A DNA stretch of 37,046 nt from Frankiaceae bacterium (GCA_025929315.1 JAICMI010000010.1:1-37046); one strand, 5' to 3'; counted from the first letter of the stretch, positions 1 through 8,078 are shown. Notes: a model not told the origin generated them from the sequence alone. A program made the numbers and translations.

Positions 1-120
1 ACACAGGTCAGCGGCTTCGACGGCCGCTTCGTACAATCCGTTCGCGGCTCGGACCATGCGCCCCTGCAGCGCGCGGGCGAGGACGAGCGCGCGCACCTCG
101 AGGTCTTCGGTGGTCGTCAA
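1..120 (-). CDS. N-terminal fragment of an unidentified protein, cut by the left edge
   Basis: A leftward frame of 40 codons runs open to the window edge from a TTG at 120. A strong ribosome binding site, GGAGGAG, lies about 5-7 bases upstream (127-131 and neighbours) and decides this start. The visible residues begin MTTTEDLEVRALVLARALQ and continue as an alanine- and leucine-rich amphipathic stretch that should be helical. No family can be recognised from so little. It follows the MFS gene on the same strand after a gap of about 100 bases, so it could be the last gene of that operon or a separate unit. Confidence 0.5.
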   Translation of the reverse strand, partial: MTTTEDLEVRALVLARALQGRMVRAANGLYEAAVEAADLC

Positions 121-226
121 GCCTCTCCTCCAGCCACACTGCTCGGGCCGTGCAGTCACCGTCGCACGCGCAACGCCCGTTGTCACCGGCTGATCGGGTT
201 AGCCACCGCCAACCGTCGGCTGATAG

Positions 227-1387
227 TCAGCGAACGCGTGCCAGCGTCCATAGAACGGTGACGCCGCTGACCAGCACTGCCAGTGCGCCCGCGGCCGCCA
301 TCGCGTGTCCGGCCGCGAGCCAGGCGACCAATGGCGCGCCGCTGACAGTGCCGACCCCGACACCCGTTTGGATCAACGCGGCGACGGACGCGAACGCCCG
401 GCCACGCTGCTGCTCGACAACGCGGCTCGTGACGAGCGCGGTGAGGGCGACGTTGGCGATGCCGTTGCCGACGCCGCCGAACGTTGAGGCAGCAAGAGCG
501 AGGCCGAGATTGGGGGCGAGTCCGATGCCGAGGACACCCAGTCCGGAGACCGCGTTGCCGATCGCGAGCGCCGCCGGCATCCGCACGGCCGGGATGCGCC
601 GGGGGAGCTGAGAGCCACCGAGCGCGCCAAGTCCCCACAGCGACAGGTAGAAGCCGTAGCCGCTGGAGGACGTGTGCAGCTGGTCGAGGAAGCGGAACGG
701 TGCGGCAACGTTGTCGACCACCGCACACGCGACAGCGACGGCGGTGACGACCACGCTCCACCACAGCAGGCGGTCCCGGAGCAGGATCGACATCCCTCCC
801 TGCGGCCGCTCCTGATCGTGGGCATCCGCGGGGCGACCTCGCGTGCCACTCAGCAAGCTGCATGCGAACGCAAGGACGACGAACGTGACGGCGTCGACAA
901 GTAAGGCAGTGGTGACGCCGAACGCAGACGTGAGCAAACCGCCCGCGGCTGACCCTGCGATCCAGCCGACGCCGTTGCCGGTGGCCAGCGATGCATAAGC
1001 CGACTGCGCGCGGTCCTCGCCCGCCAAGACCGGCACCATGGCGTTCGTCGCCGGTCGCACGACCGTCGAGAAGCTGGCGACCGCAAGGACGAGCGCGACT
1101 ACGAGCCACGCGCTGCGAACGAATGCGAGCGGTACGACGAGCGCGCCTTGCGCGACGAGGGAGATGACAAGCAGCCGACGGTTGTCGACGCGGTCGACAA
1201 GTCGCCCGCTGTAGGACGCGAGCAGGACAAATGGCACGAGGTCGGCGGCCAGCGCGGCTGACACCCAGCCGACACCATGGCCGCGCAGCTCGAGCAGGAT
1301 CGCGACGAGCGCTGCCGAGTCGCCCGCCGTCGACACGGTGAGCCCGGTCGCGAGCAGCGCAATGTCACGTCGCTGTCGCCCGGCCAC
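227..1387 (-). CDS. MFS transporter, probable drug/metabolite exporter
   Basis: This 386-aa protein has the alternating hydrophobic pattern of a major facilitator with about 10-12 membrane helices. The loop SGRLVDRVDNRRLL (about residues 60-73) matches the conserved MFS cytoplasmic motif between helices 2 and 3, and a charged central loop (about 183-198, RGRPADAHDQERPQ) separates the two halves. The general look is that of the MFS_3/EntS-like exporter group, which is a recollection of the family and not a computed match. The GTG start is supported by a TAACGT box six bases upstream, so the mRNA is probably leaderless. That box overlaps the stop codon of the upstream MaoC gene. The gene can therefore be read either from the CoA-catabolic operon or from its own promoter. 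The substrate is unknown. Confidence 0.85.
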   Translation of the reverse strand: MAGRQRRDIALLATGLTVSTAGDSAALVAILLELRGHGVGWVSAALAADLVPFVLLASYSGRLVDRVDNRRLLVISLVAQGALVVPLAFVRSAWLVVALVLAVASFSTVVRPATNAMVPVLAGEDRAQSAYASLATGNGVGWIAGSAAGGLLTSAFGVTTALLVDAVTFVVLAFACSLLSGTRGRPADAHDQERPQGGMSILLRDRLLWWSVVVTAVAVACAVVDNVAAPFRFLDQLHTSSSGYGFYLSLWGLGALGGSQLPRRIPAVRMPAALAIGNAVSGLGVLGIGLAPNLGLALAASTFGGVGNGIANVALTALVTSRVVEQQRGRAFASVAALIQTGVGVGTVSGAPLVAWLAAGHAMAAAGALAVLVSGVTVLWTLARVR

Positions 1388-1393
1388 GTGAAG

Positions 1394-1399
1394 ACGTTA
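1394..1399 (-). promoter_or_regulatory. Leaderless -10 box of the MFS gene
   Basis: TAACGT on the minus strand fits the TANNNT -10 pattern and stands exactly six bases before the GTG at 1387. It overlaps the TAA stop of the upstream MaoC gene (1397-1399). Confidence 0.5.
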
Positions 1400-1813
1400 T
1401 GCGGTCGTCGCTATCCGGATGGTTGTCTGAGCCGTCGCGATGACGGCGCCGCTGCGACTCGCCAAGGCGAGGTCGAGTTCGACCAGGCGACCGTTCTCTT
1501 CGCTCTTGCCGGTGACTGTGCCCGACACCGTCACGGTCTCGCCGGCGTACATCGATGACACGAGCCGCACGTTGCGTCGTACGACAAAGGTGTCCGGTCC
1601 GGCCCAGTCGGTCACGGCGCGGTCGAGCAGCCCGAACACGTGCAGCGAGTTTGCGTAGATCGTGGGCTGCCCTTGCCGTCGTGCGTAGTCGGGATCCCAG
1701 TGCCCCGGGAAGTAGTCGCCGGTCGCGCCCGGGTTCTGGACGACGCGACGCGCGGTGATCTCGTCGACAACGGGCGGGATGGACGCGCCCTCAGTGATCT
1801 CGTCCCACCTCAT
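1397..1813 (-). CDS. MaoC-type enoyl-CoA hydratase, catalytic subunit (ChsH1-like)
   Basis: A 138-aa single hotdog domain of the MaoC hydratase family. The stretch GDYFPGHWDPDYAR (residues 32-45) carries the family's catalytic pair, Asp33 and His38 in the D-x4-H arrangement. The start overlaps the stop of the FAS1-like gene upstream by four bases (ATGA), so the two are translationally coupled and probably form one heteromeric enzyme. In mycobacterial cholesterol catabolism the equivalent pair, ChsH1 with the N-terminal part of ChsH2, hydrates a 2-enoyl-CoA made from a steroid side chain. That parallel rests on gene order and size. The substrate here is not known. Confidence 0.85.
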   Translation of the reverse strand: MRWDEITEGASIPPVVDEITARRVVQNPGATGDYFPGHWDPDYARRQGQPTIYANSLHVFGLLDRAVTDWAGPDTFVVRRNVRLVSSMYAGETVTVSGTVTGKSEENGRLVELDLALASRSGAVIATAQTTIRIATTA

Positions 1814-2322
1814 GAGGGCTGGCCCGGTTCGAAGCGGAACAAGGTGTTGCGGACCTCGGCGACGATGTCGCCGTCCTGGTTGCGGAACACCGACAGCGTC
1901 TCGACGAAGTGACCCTCACCGAGTCGGGTGCGCTTGAGGTCGGAGACGCTGAGCAGCTCTTCCTCGACCGACAAACGGTCACCGATCTCCACCGGTCGGT
2001 GAAAGGTGGTGTCGTTGCCACCGTTGATCATGCTGCGACCGGGCAGGGGGATGCGGGCCGGCAACCGCGGCTCCGGCGTCGACGACCACGGCGACCACTC
2101 GAGCGGCATCAGCCACGCCTCGAGCATCGCCGGCGGAGCGACGCCGCCCTCCCAGTAGGACGTGTTGCCGTCCTGCGTCATCGCACAGAACTGCTGGATG
2201 CGGCCCAGACTCACCGGCGCAGGCGCCCAGCGCAGCGGCGTGCGCTTGCCGATCAGTGCGCGCGCGTCTTCGAGAGTGCCGATCGGCAGCGCGTAGCCGG
2301 TCTCGTCCTCCGACTCGGTCAC
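1810..2322 (-). CDS. FAS1-like/MaoC N-type hydratase partner subunit (ChsH2 N-domain-like)
   Basis: A 170-aa hotdog protein of the FAS1-like (MaoC_dehydrat_N) type. The segment MTQDGNTSYWEGGVAPP (about 48-64) is the usual D-G-N-x-x-Y-W substrate-tunnel region, and FETLS-like strands near the C terminus close the fold. It lacks the D-x4-H catalytic dyad present in the neighbouring 138-aa protein, as expected for the substrate-binding half of a heteromeric hydratase. The start is GTG, 13 bases after the thiolase stop. Unlike mycobacterial ChsH2 it carries no C-terminal DUF35 domain; in this operon the DUF35 domain is fused to the KAS III-like protein instead. Confidence 0.8.
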   Translation of the reverse strand: MTESEDETGYALPIGTLEDARALIGKRTPLRWAPAPVSLGRIQQFCAMTQDGNTSYWEGGVAPPAMLEAWLMPLEWSPWSSTPEPRLPARIPLPGRSMINGGNDTTFHRPVEIGDRLSVEEELLSVSDLKRTRLGEGHFVETLSVFRNQDGDIVAEVRNTLFRFEPGQPS

Positions 2323-2335
2323 GACGAGAGGGTGA

Positions 2336-3532
2336 CTAGGAGAGCTCGGTGCCGACGATGCTGACGAAGCTGACGCAGTCGCCGGGCGAGCCGCCGAGGT
2401 TGTGCGTCAGGCCGAGCTTGCGGCCGCGGTCGATTGACCCGATCTGCCGGTCGCCGGCTTCGCGGCGCAGCTGGAGCCAGCACTCGAAGAGCATCCGCAG
2501 ACCGGTCGCACCGATCGGGTGACCGAACGCCTTGAGACCGCCGTCCGGGTTGACCGGGAGCGTTCCCTCGAGGTCGAACGTGCCGGCGAGGACTTCCTTC
2601 CACGCCATGCCGCGCTCGGCGAATCCGAGGTCCTCCATCAGCACCAGCTCGGTCGGCGTGAAGCAGTCGTGCACCTCGGCCATCGCGATCTCAGCGGCAG
2701 GATCCGTGACGCCGGCCTGCTGGTAGGCATCCTGCGCCGACCGCGTGACCTCTTCGAACGTCGTGTAGTCGTAGTCCTGGTTCATCGGCCCGGTGCCCGG
2801 ACCCGCGGCGAGCGCCAGCGCCTTCACATAGAGCGGCTTGTCCGTGTACCGATGTGCATCTTCGGCGCGCACGATGACCGCCGCCGCCGAGCCGTCACTG
2901 ACGCCGGAGCAGTCCATGACGCCGAGCGGACCGGCGATGTTGGGCGAGCAGGCGATCGCCTCTTTGGGCACCTCGCGGCGGAACTGCGCGCGGGGGTTGA
3001 GCGCACCGTTGTGGTGGTTCTTCCACGCGATGCGTGTCAGCACTTCCTTCATCTGGTCCGGGTCGACGCCGTAACGCTTCGAGTAGGCAGGAACGAGCAG
3101 GCTGAACAGCGCAGGTGCCGACAGCGTCGTGTTGGTGCCGTCCGAAGCAGGCAGCGCGACGGTCAGACCGGAGAACCCGGTGTCCTTGAGCTTCTCGACA
3201 CCGGCAGCGAGTACGACGTCGTAAGCACCCGAGGCGACGGCATAGCAAGCGTTGCGGAAGGAGTCGGAGCCGGTGGCGCAGTAGTTCTCGACGCGTGTCA
3301 CCGGCTTGTACTGCAGCTGCAACGGCCGTGACAGCGTGAGACCGCTCGCGCCGGAGCCGAGCGTGCCGATCCAGGCCGCGTCGATGTCGTCCTTGGCGAC
3401 GCCGGCGCTGTCGAGCGCGTCGTAGGACGCATTGGCGACCATGTCGTCGACGCCGCGGTCCCAGTGCTCGCCGAACTCCGTGCAGCCCATGCCGATGATC
3501 GCGACCCGGTCGCGGATGCCATGTGAGGCCAT
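2336..3532 (-). CDS. SCP-x/Ltp-type thiolase with intact catalytic residues
   Basis: A 398-aa thiolase-superfamily protein. It keeps the motifs expected for C-C cleavage: Cys85 in NYCATGSDSF, the HDCFT motif at 289-293, His338 in the GHPIGATG motif (337-344) and a second cysteine in GGSPGDC (Cys386). It lacks the sterol-carrier domain of animal SCP-x, as do bacterial Ltp proteins. The ATG directly follows the TAA of the KAS-like/DUF35 gene (TAAATG), so coupling is tight. Likely role: thiolytic release of acetyl- or propionyl-CoA from a 3-oxoacyl-CoA. An alternative is a condensing role with the KAS-like partner, as in the archaeal thiolase/HMG-CoA synthase/DUF35 complex. Substrate unassigned. 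Confidence 0.85.
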   Translation of the reverse strand: MASHGIRDRVAIIGMGCTEFGEHWDRGVDDMVANASYDALDSAGVAKDDIDAAWIGTLGSGASGLTLSRPLQLQYKPVTRVENYCATGSDSFRNACYAVASGAYDVVLAAGVEKLKDTGFSGLTVALPASDGTNTTLSAPALFSLLVPAYSKRYGVDPDQMKEVLTRIAWKNHHNGALNPRAQFRREVPKEAIACSPNIAGPLGVMDCSGVSDGSAAAVIVRAEDAHRYTDKPLYVKALALAAGPGTGPMNQDYDYTTFEEVTRSAQDAYQQAGVTDPAAEIAMAEVHDCFTPTELVLMEDLGFAERGMAWKEVLAGTFDLEGTLPVNPDGGLKAFGHPIGATGLRMLFECWLQLRREAGDRQIGSIDRGRKLGLTHNLGGSPGDCVSFVSIVGTELS

Positions 3533-4936
3533 TTAGCCGCTCACCTCTTCCGTCGTCACGGGTCGAGCCTTCCAGAAGTAGTTGGCGATGCCGTTGCTCG
3601 CCTGGAAGAACCGGCGGAACGTCATCTCCACCCGATCGCCGATGGCGACGTCGTCCGGGCCCGCATCGGTCAGCTCGGTCTGGAACCGGCCGCCGCCGTC
3701 GAAGTCGACGACGACCGCGATGACCGGCGGGCTGAGCGAGTAGGTCAGCCGGTCGACCGTGTAGGTGACGACCGAGCCGGGAGTGTCGGCAAGGGGGACC
3801 GGCTCCATGTCCCCGGGATGCCCGCAGGACATGCAGGTCTGCAGCGCGGGCAGGTGGCGGGTGCCACACGACGTGCACGCACCGGCGACGAACGCGAACT
3901 TCCACGCCGAATGGCGGGCCGACACCGGAGGCGACGGTGGCTCCGGGTCGGGGCGCCGGGGCGGCTCTCGGTTGAGCATGCCGCGCCATGTCAGGAAGGT
4001 CGGATAGGGAACGGAACGCGTGCCTTGCGTCACGGTCTCGGCGAGGGCCGGCCAGCTGCGGGCCGACTCGAGTGCAGGAGTCGCGCGCAGGAGCAGTGCG
4101 TCGGCGCCCTCGGCGAGGGTGACGACCAGGATGAGGTCGCCGGCCTTGGCGCTGTCGAGAGCCTCGGCGAGCAACAGCCCCGGTTGTGCGGTGCCGGGGT
4201 TGCCGACCTGTTCCGAGACAGCACTTGCGGTGGCACCCAGCGACTTGGCGATCGCGCCGCGAGCGCGCTCGTGCAAACCGGCGACGACGACCGTCGCGAT
4301 CTCTTCGCGCGCGACACCGGCTGACTTCAGCGCCTGTTCGATCGCCTGCTGGGCGGGGGGCAGATAGGACGCCTGACCGAACCGCTCCTCCCACTGGCGG
4401 GAGTGCGTTTGGCCGGGCACCCGCCAGCGGTCGAGGAACTCGGCCGTGACGGCGGCGTGACTGACGACCTCGGCGAGACCTTCGCCGGGACCGATGAGAA
4501 ACGCGACCGCGGCGTCGCCGCCGGAGATCTCGTCGGCGCTGCCGGGCAGGCCGGTGCGGATGTCGGCCGCAACGACGAGTGCGGTGCCGTCGCCACTCAG
4601 CGCTGTCGTGAGTGCGCCGACGCTCGAGCGTGGCGCGCCGCCGAAGTCGTAGGCGGCGGTCGCAGGATCGAGGTCGAGGGCCGCGTGGATCACTGCGGCG
4701 TTGGTGCGGTCGAGATAGGTCGGCGTCGCGGTGGAGAACACGACCCGGTCGGGACGGACGTCGCGGCGGCGCAGCGCGACGCGCGCGGCCTCGACCGCGA
4801 GCGTGGTGCTGTCCTCGTCGTGAGAGGCGACCGAGCGGGTGCCTCGGCCGGCCGGTTGGCCAAGCGTCGTACCGATGTCCGCGCGGTCGAGCCGGCCCGG
4901 AGGGATGTATGCGCCGTAGCTGAGGATGGCGGCCAC
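3533..4936 (-). CDS. HMG-CoA synthase/KAS III-like domain fused to DUF35 zinc-ribbon OB-fold, catalytic Cys replaced
   Basis: A 467-aa fusion. Residues 1 to about 320 have the thiolase fold of the KAS III/HMG-CoA synthase group. Residues about 340-460 are a DUF35 domain with a Cys4 zinc ribbon (C354, C357, C368, C371) followed by an OB-fold. At the active-site turn the sequence reads YDFGGAPRSSVGAL, and Pro102 stands where the family's nucleophilic cysteine belongs. The later histidine (about 222, in AGLHERARG) and asparagine (about 246, in GNPGTAQP) remain. By itself it should not form the acyl-enzyme. It is probably a scaffold or CoA-handling partner of the thiolase encoded next, to which it is joined without a gap. 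The start is GTG with GGGAG about seven bases upstream. Confidence 0.8.
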   Translation of the reverse strand: MAAILSYGAYIPPGRLDRADIGTTLGQPAGRGTRSVASHDEDSTTLAVEAARVALRRRDVRPDRVVFSTATPTYLDRTNAAVIHAALDLDPATAAYDFGGAPRSSVGALTTALSGDGTALVVAADIRTGLPGSADEISGGDAAVAFLIGPGEGLAEVVSHAAVTAEFLDRWRVPGQTHSRQWEERFGQASYLPPAQQAIEQALKSAGVAREEIATVVVAGLHERARGAIAKSLGATASAVSEQVGNPGTAQPGLLLAEALDSAKAGDLILVVTLAEGADALLLRATPALESARSWPALAETVTQGTRSVPYPTFLTWRGMLNREPPRRPDPEPPSPPVSARHSAWKFAFVAGACTSCGTRHLPALQTCMSCGHPGDMEPVPLADTPGSVVTYTVDRLTYSLSPPVIAVVVDFDGGGRFQTELTDAGPDDVAIGDRVEMTFRRFFQASNGIANYFWKARPVTTEEVSG

Positions 4937-4988
4937 GCAGGACTCCCTCTCGATGACTTCTCAATCATTGTACAAATAGACTTCAGCC
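4937..4988. promoter_or_regulatory. Divergent promoter region with TTGTACAA palindrome
   Basis: The 52 bases between the KAS-like/DUF35 gene and the acyl-CoA dehydrogenase gene are AT-rich against their surroundings. A perfect palindrome, TTGTACAA, lies at 4968-4975. On the minus strand it provides TACAAT, a good -10 hexamer for the leftward operon. On the plus strand it adjoins the TAGACT box of the rightward operon. A regulator bound here could control both directions, but no regulator gene is seen in the window. Confidence 0.5.
4977..4982 (+). promoter_or_regulatory. Leaderless -10 box of the first acyl-CoA dehydrogenase operon
   Basis: TAGACT fits TANNNT and stands six bases before the ATG at 4989. 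No ribosome binding site is seen upstream of that ATG, which agrees with a leaderless start. Confidence 0.5.
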
Positions 4989-5993
4989 ATGGACGTGGGG
5001 TTCAGTGAGGGCCAGCTGGAGCTGCGCGCGGCCGTGCGCGACGTGCTCGCCAAGGAGTGCCCGCCGGCACTCGTGCGCAGCTGCCTGGACGACAGCGAGG
5101 CCTGGCGCCCCCTCTGGCAGCGCGCCGTGGATCTCGGCTGGACCGGCCTCGCGCTGCTCGACGATGACAACGGCATGGGCGTCATCGAGCTCATCGCCGT
5201 GCTCGAGGAGCTCGGTGCGGCGGCTGCACCGGTGCCGCTGCTGTCGAGCGCCGGCCTCGCCGCGGGCGCGCTGCGCGCCGCCGGCCCGGCGGCGGCCGAG
5301 TGGCAGCAGGAGCTCGCCGACGGCGCGGTCGGAGCGCTTTGCGTTGACACGAGTCCGGGGTCGCTGGATGCGAGCCGGGCGGACCTTCTCGTCGTGATCG
5401 CCGGTGGGGAGCTCTCGGTGGTGCGGCCGGGTGCGGGCGTCGTGCTCGCACCGCTGGATGCTGTCGATCCGTCCCGACCGATGGCACGTGTGACGGTCGA
5501 GACCGACGCATCGACCGAAGTCGTCCTCCCCGTGTCGGTGCCGGCGGCGTTGGCGATCCCGCTGACCGCGACAGCCGCCGAGCTGGTCGGTCTTGCGACG
5601 CGGGTGCTCGACATCGCGGTAGCTCACGCGGGCACGCGTGAGCAGTTCGACCGGGTCATCGGCTCGTTCCAGGGGATCAAGCATCGGCTCGCTGATGGTT
5701 ACGTCGCGATCGAACGCGCGCGGGGCCTCACCTACGCAGCCGCGATGCTGGCTGCCGACCCTGATGCAGATCGTGTCGACGCATGGCGTGCCGCCGCTCT
5801 GGCGAAGGCGGCCGCAGGTGACGCAGCGACCGAAACCACGCGTGCCGGCGTACAAGTGCTCGGCGCGCTCGGCATGACGTGGGAGCACGACATGCACCTC
5901 TATCTGCGCCGCGCGTGGCAGTTGTCACCGTTGCTCGGTGACAGTGCCGCGCTGTATCGCGACGCGGCGTCGTCGCTAGTGGGAGCTCGCTGA
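4989..5993 (+). CDS. Acyl-CoA dehydrogenase, small non-catalytic-type subunit
   Basis: A 334-aa acyl-CoA dehydrogenase-like protein, shorter than the usual 380-400 aa. The N-terminal helical domain (EGQLELRAAVRDVL, about 7-20) and C-terminal helices are present (TREQFDRVIGSFQGIKHR from about residue 217, then QVLGALGMTWEHDMHLYLRR near the end). The middle beta domain is reduced and the usual SEPxAGSD FAD/substrate loop is missing. This is the pattern of the partner subunit in the alpha2beta2 dehydrogenases of actinobacterial steroid catabolism, where FAD binds at the subunit interface. Its stop overlaps the start of the full-length dehydrogenase by one base (TGATG), so the two are very probably one enzyme. 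Confidence 0.85.
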   Translation: MDVGFSEGQLELRAAVRDVLAKECPPALVRSCLDDSEAWRPLWQRAVDLGWTGLALLDDDNGMGVIELIAVLEELGAAAAPVPLLSSAGLAAGALRAAGPAAAEWQQELADGAVGALCVDTSPGSLDASRADLLVVIAGGELSVVRPGAGVVLAPLDAVDPSRPMARVTVETDASTEVVLPVSVPAALAIPLTATAAELVGLATRVLDIAVAHAGTREQFDRVIGSFQGIKHRLADGYVAIERARGLTYAAAMLAADPDADRVDAWRAAALAKAAAGDAATETTRAGVQVLGALGMTWEHDMHLYLRRAWQLSPLLGDSAALYRDAASSLVGAR

Positions 5994-7120
5994 TGGACCT
6001 GCGGGAGACGGAGGAGCAGCGCGCAGTGCGCGCTGACTACGCGCAGTGGCTGAGCGACTTTCTACCTGCCGACTACTACGACAAGTACGCCGACTACCGC
6101 TGGGACTACGAGCTGCGGAAGGCCTACCAGCTGGCGTCCTTCGAAGCCGGCTGGTTGCAACCGGCATGGCCGCGCGAGCACGGTGGCCGTGCGCTCGGGC
6201 CGTTGGAAGCGCTGACGGTCCGGCTCGAGTCAGCGATGCGTGCGGCGCCGAAGCTGCCCAACATCCAAGGTGTCGGTGTCGTCGCGCCGGGCCTGCGTTC
6301 TTTTGGTACGTCGGAACAGCAGGAACGGCACCTCGTGCCGGTGCTTCGCGGCGACGAGTGGTGGGCCCTTGGCATGTCCGAGCCCGGCGCCGGCTCCGAC
6401 TTCGCCGGGCTTCGTACACGTGCGGTTCGTGACGGCGACCGCTACGTCGTCAACGGGCAGAAGATCTGGACGACGCAAGCGCACGAGTCGCGGTTCGCGA
6501 CCCTCTATGTGCGCACCGATCCGGATGCGCCGAAGCATCGCGGCATCTCCTGCTTGATCCTCGACATGGAGTCCCCCGGTGTGACGACGCGACCCATCCG
6601 CATGGCGACCATCACGGACGAGACGTTCTGCGAGGTGTTCCTCGACGACGTCGAGATTCCCGTGACGTCGGTGCTCGGCGCCGAGAACGAAGGCTGGAAG
6701 GTCGCCATGTCGTCGCTCGACCACGAGCGGGACATGATCTGGGTGATGAACTGGGTCGAGATCTCACGTGGTGTCCGCGAGGTACAGAAGCGAGGGGACT
6801 CGCTCGACGACCACCAGCTGGTCGAGCTGGGCCGGCGCATGGCGGACGCCGAGGCGTTGCGCATGACCGGCTATCGCAGCCTCACCAGCAGCTTGCGCGG
6901 TGACCGCAGCAAAGAGTTCTTCATCCTCAAGCTGCTCGGCTCGGAGTCGTTGCAGCGCACCTGGGAGCTGGCGGCTACCGTCGCCGGCGCTGACGGCCTG
7001 GCCGATGGCGCGCTGGCGTTCGAGCGCCACGACGCACTGGCCGCGACCCTCTACGGCGGCACGTCCGAGGTGCAGCGCAACATCATCGGTGAGCGGGTCC
7101 TGGGGCTTCCGAAGGGCTGA
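5993..7120 (+). CDS. Acyl-CoA dehydrogenase, catalytic subunit
   Basis: A 375-aa full-length acyl-CoA dehydrogenase that desaturates an acyl-CoA at C2-C3 using FAD. MSEPGAGSDFAGLRTRA (128-144) and NGQKIWTT (154-161) are the FAD/substrate motifs, and YGGTSEVQRNIIGERVLG is the C-terminal signature. At the position used by MCAD-type enzymes as base (YEGT) there is glycine (YGGT). The likely base is Glu245 in SLDHERDMIW, the location used in isovaleryl-CoA and ChsE-type enzymes. It overlaps the upstream small subunit by one base, supporting a heteromeric enzyme. Its substrate is probably bulky or branched, inferred from the subunit type. Confidence 0.88.
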   Translation: MDLRETEEQRAVRADYAQWLSDFLPADYYDKYADYRWDYELRKAYQLASFEAGWLQPAWPREHGGRALGPLEALTVRLESAMRAAPKLPNIQGVGVVAPGLRSFGTSEQQERHLVPVLRGDEWWALGMSEPGAGSDFAGLRTRAVRDGDRYVVNGQKIWTTQAHESRFATLYVRTDPDAPKHRGISCLILDMESPGVTTRPIRMATITDETFCEVFLDDVEIPVTSVLGAENEGWKVAMSSLDHERDMIWVMNWVEISRGVREVQKRGDSLDDHQLVELGRRMADAEALRMTGYRSLTSSLRGDRSKEFFILKLLGSESLQRTWELAATVAGADGLADGALAFERHDALAATLYGGTSEVQRNIIGERVLGLPKG

Positions 7121-7181
7121 CCGCAACCATTCGGGGTGCGGCGGGGTTTCCGCCCACCCGGCGTCGGGGACGCGCACTCTT

Positions 7182-8078
7182 ATGCCGGCGACGCGCAACC
7201 CCCTCGTTCACCTCGCCCGTCGCTTGCCTGCGCCGGTCGACGGCTTCGTACAGATGGCGGCCGCCGTGCTCGGCGACACGGCGGGCCTCGCGACCGGTGA
7301 CGACAACTTCGAGGCCTGGGACCCCGACCACATCGCGAGGACACTGCCCGTCCTCAACCCGCTGCTGTCGTCGTACTTCCGCTCCGAGGTCCGCCTGGAG
7401 AACGTGCCCGCGACCGGGCCCGCTCTCCTGGTCGGCAACCATTCGGGCGGAACGATGATCGTCGACACGTTCCTGTTCACCTTTGCGTTCTACGAGCGAT
7501 TCGGGCCGGAGCGCCGTTTCCACCAGCTGGCTCATGACATCGCCGCGCGCATCCCAGGTCTGCGTCGCTACGGCACGTTGGTCGCGTCGCACGAAAACGC
7601 CCAGCGCGCGTTCAGCGCGGGTGCACCGGTCCTCGTCTACCCAGGTGGCGACTACGAGACGTTTCGACCGTCGTGGCACTCGGATCAGGTCGAGTTCGGT
7701 GGGCGCAAGGGTTTCGTCCGACTGGCTGTCGAGCAGGGCGTGCCGATCGTGCCGGTCGTCTCGATCGGCGGGCAGGAGACCGCGCTGTTCCTCACCCGTG
7801 CCCAGCACCTCGCGCGCGCCCTCAGACTGGACCGGCTGGCCCGGATCAAGGTGCTGCCGATCTCGATCGGACCACCGTTCGGCGTCAACGTGCTCGACCT
7901 GCCCGGACGCCTGCCGCTGCCCGCGAAGATCACGATCGAGGTCCTGCCGCCCATCGACCTGCGGCAGCGCTTCGGCCCGGATCCGGATCCGGACGAGGTC
8001 TACGACCACGTGACGTCCGTCATGCAGGCCGCTCTCGACCGGCTTGCCGACGAGCGGACGCTGCCGATCCTCGGCTGA
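7182..8078 (+). CDS. PlsC-like lysophospholipid acyltransferase family protein
   Basis: A 298-aa protein of the glycerolipid acyltransferase superfamily. VGNHSGGTMIVD (about 85-96) is the block I region, with N-H followed by a longer-than-usual spacing to Asp in place of the classical H-x4-D. VYPGGDYETFRP (about 151-162) corresponds to the block III proline/glycine motif, and VPIVPVVSIGGQE (about 186-198) to block IV. It probably moves an acyl group from acyl-CoA to a lipid or alcohol at the membrane. I chose the ATG at 7182, since the frame stays open upstream only within the preceding dehydrogenase. Its place between dehydrogenase and hydratase genes is unexpected for phospholipid synthesis. 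It could esterify a pathway substrate. Confidence 0.75.
   Translation: MPATRNPLVHLARRLPAPVDGFVQMAAAVLGDTAGLATGDDNFEAWDPDHIARTLPVLNPLLSSYFRSEVRLENVPATGPALLVGNHSGGTMIVDTFLFTFAFYERFGPERRFHQLAHDIAARIPGLRRYGTLVASHENAQRAFSAGAPVLVYPGGDYETFRPSWHSDQVEFGGRKGFVRLAVEQGVPIVPVVSIGGQETALFLTRAQHLARALRLDRLARIKVLPISIGPPFGVNVLDLPGRLPLPAKITIEVLPPIDLRQRFGPDPDPDEVYDHVTSVMQAALDRLADERTLPILG

Noticed and set aside
2895-4964. A 689-codon open frame on the minus strand, out of frame with the thiolase and KAS-like genes
   Set aside because: It is extremely rich in Arg, Pro, Gly and His with no recognisable motif, and lies over two clearly recognisable genes on the same strand. It is a high-GC shadow frame.
4937-4988. 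KstR or KstR2 operator in the divergent catabolic promoter
   Set aside because: Neither TNNAACNNGTTNNA nor a CAAG-NN-CTTG dyad is present here or in the other intergenic regions I read. Cholesterol-regulon membership is therefore not supported.
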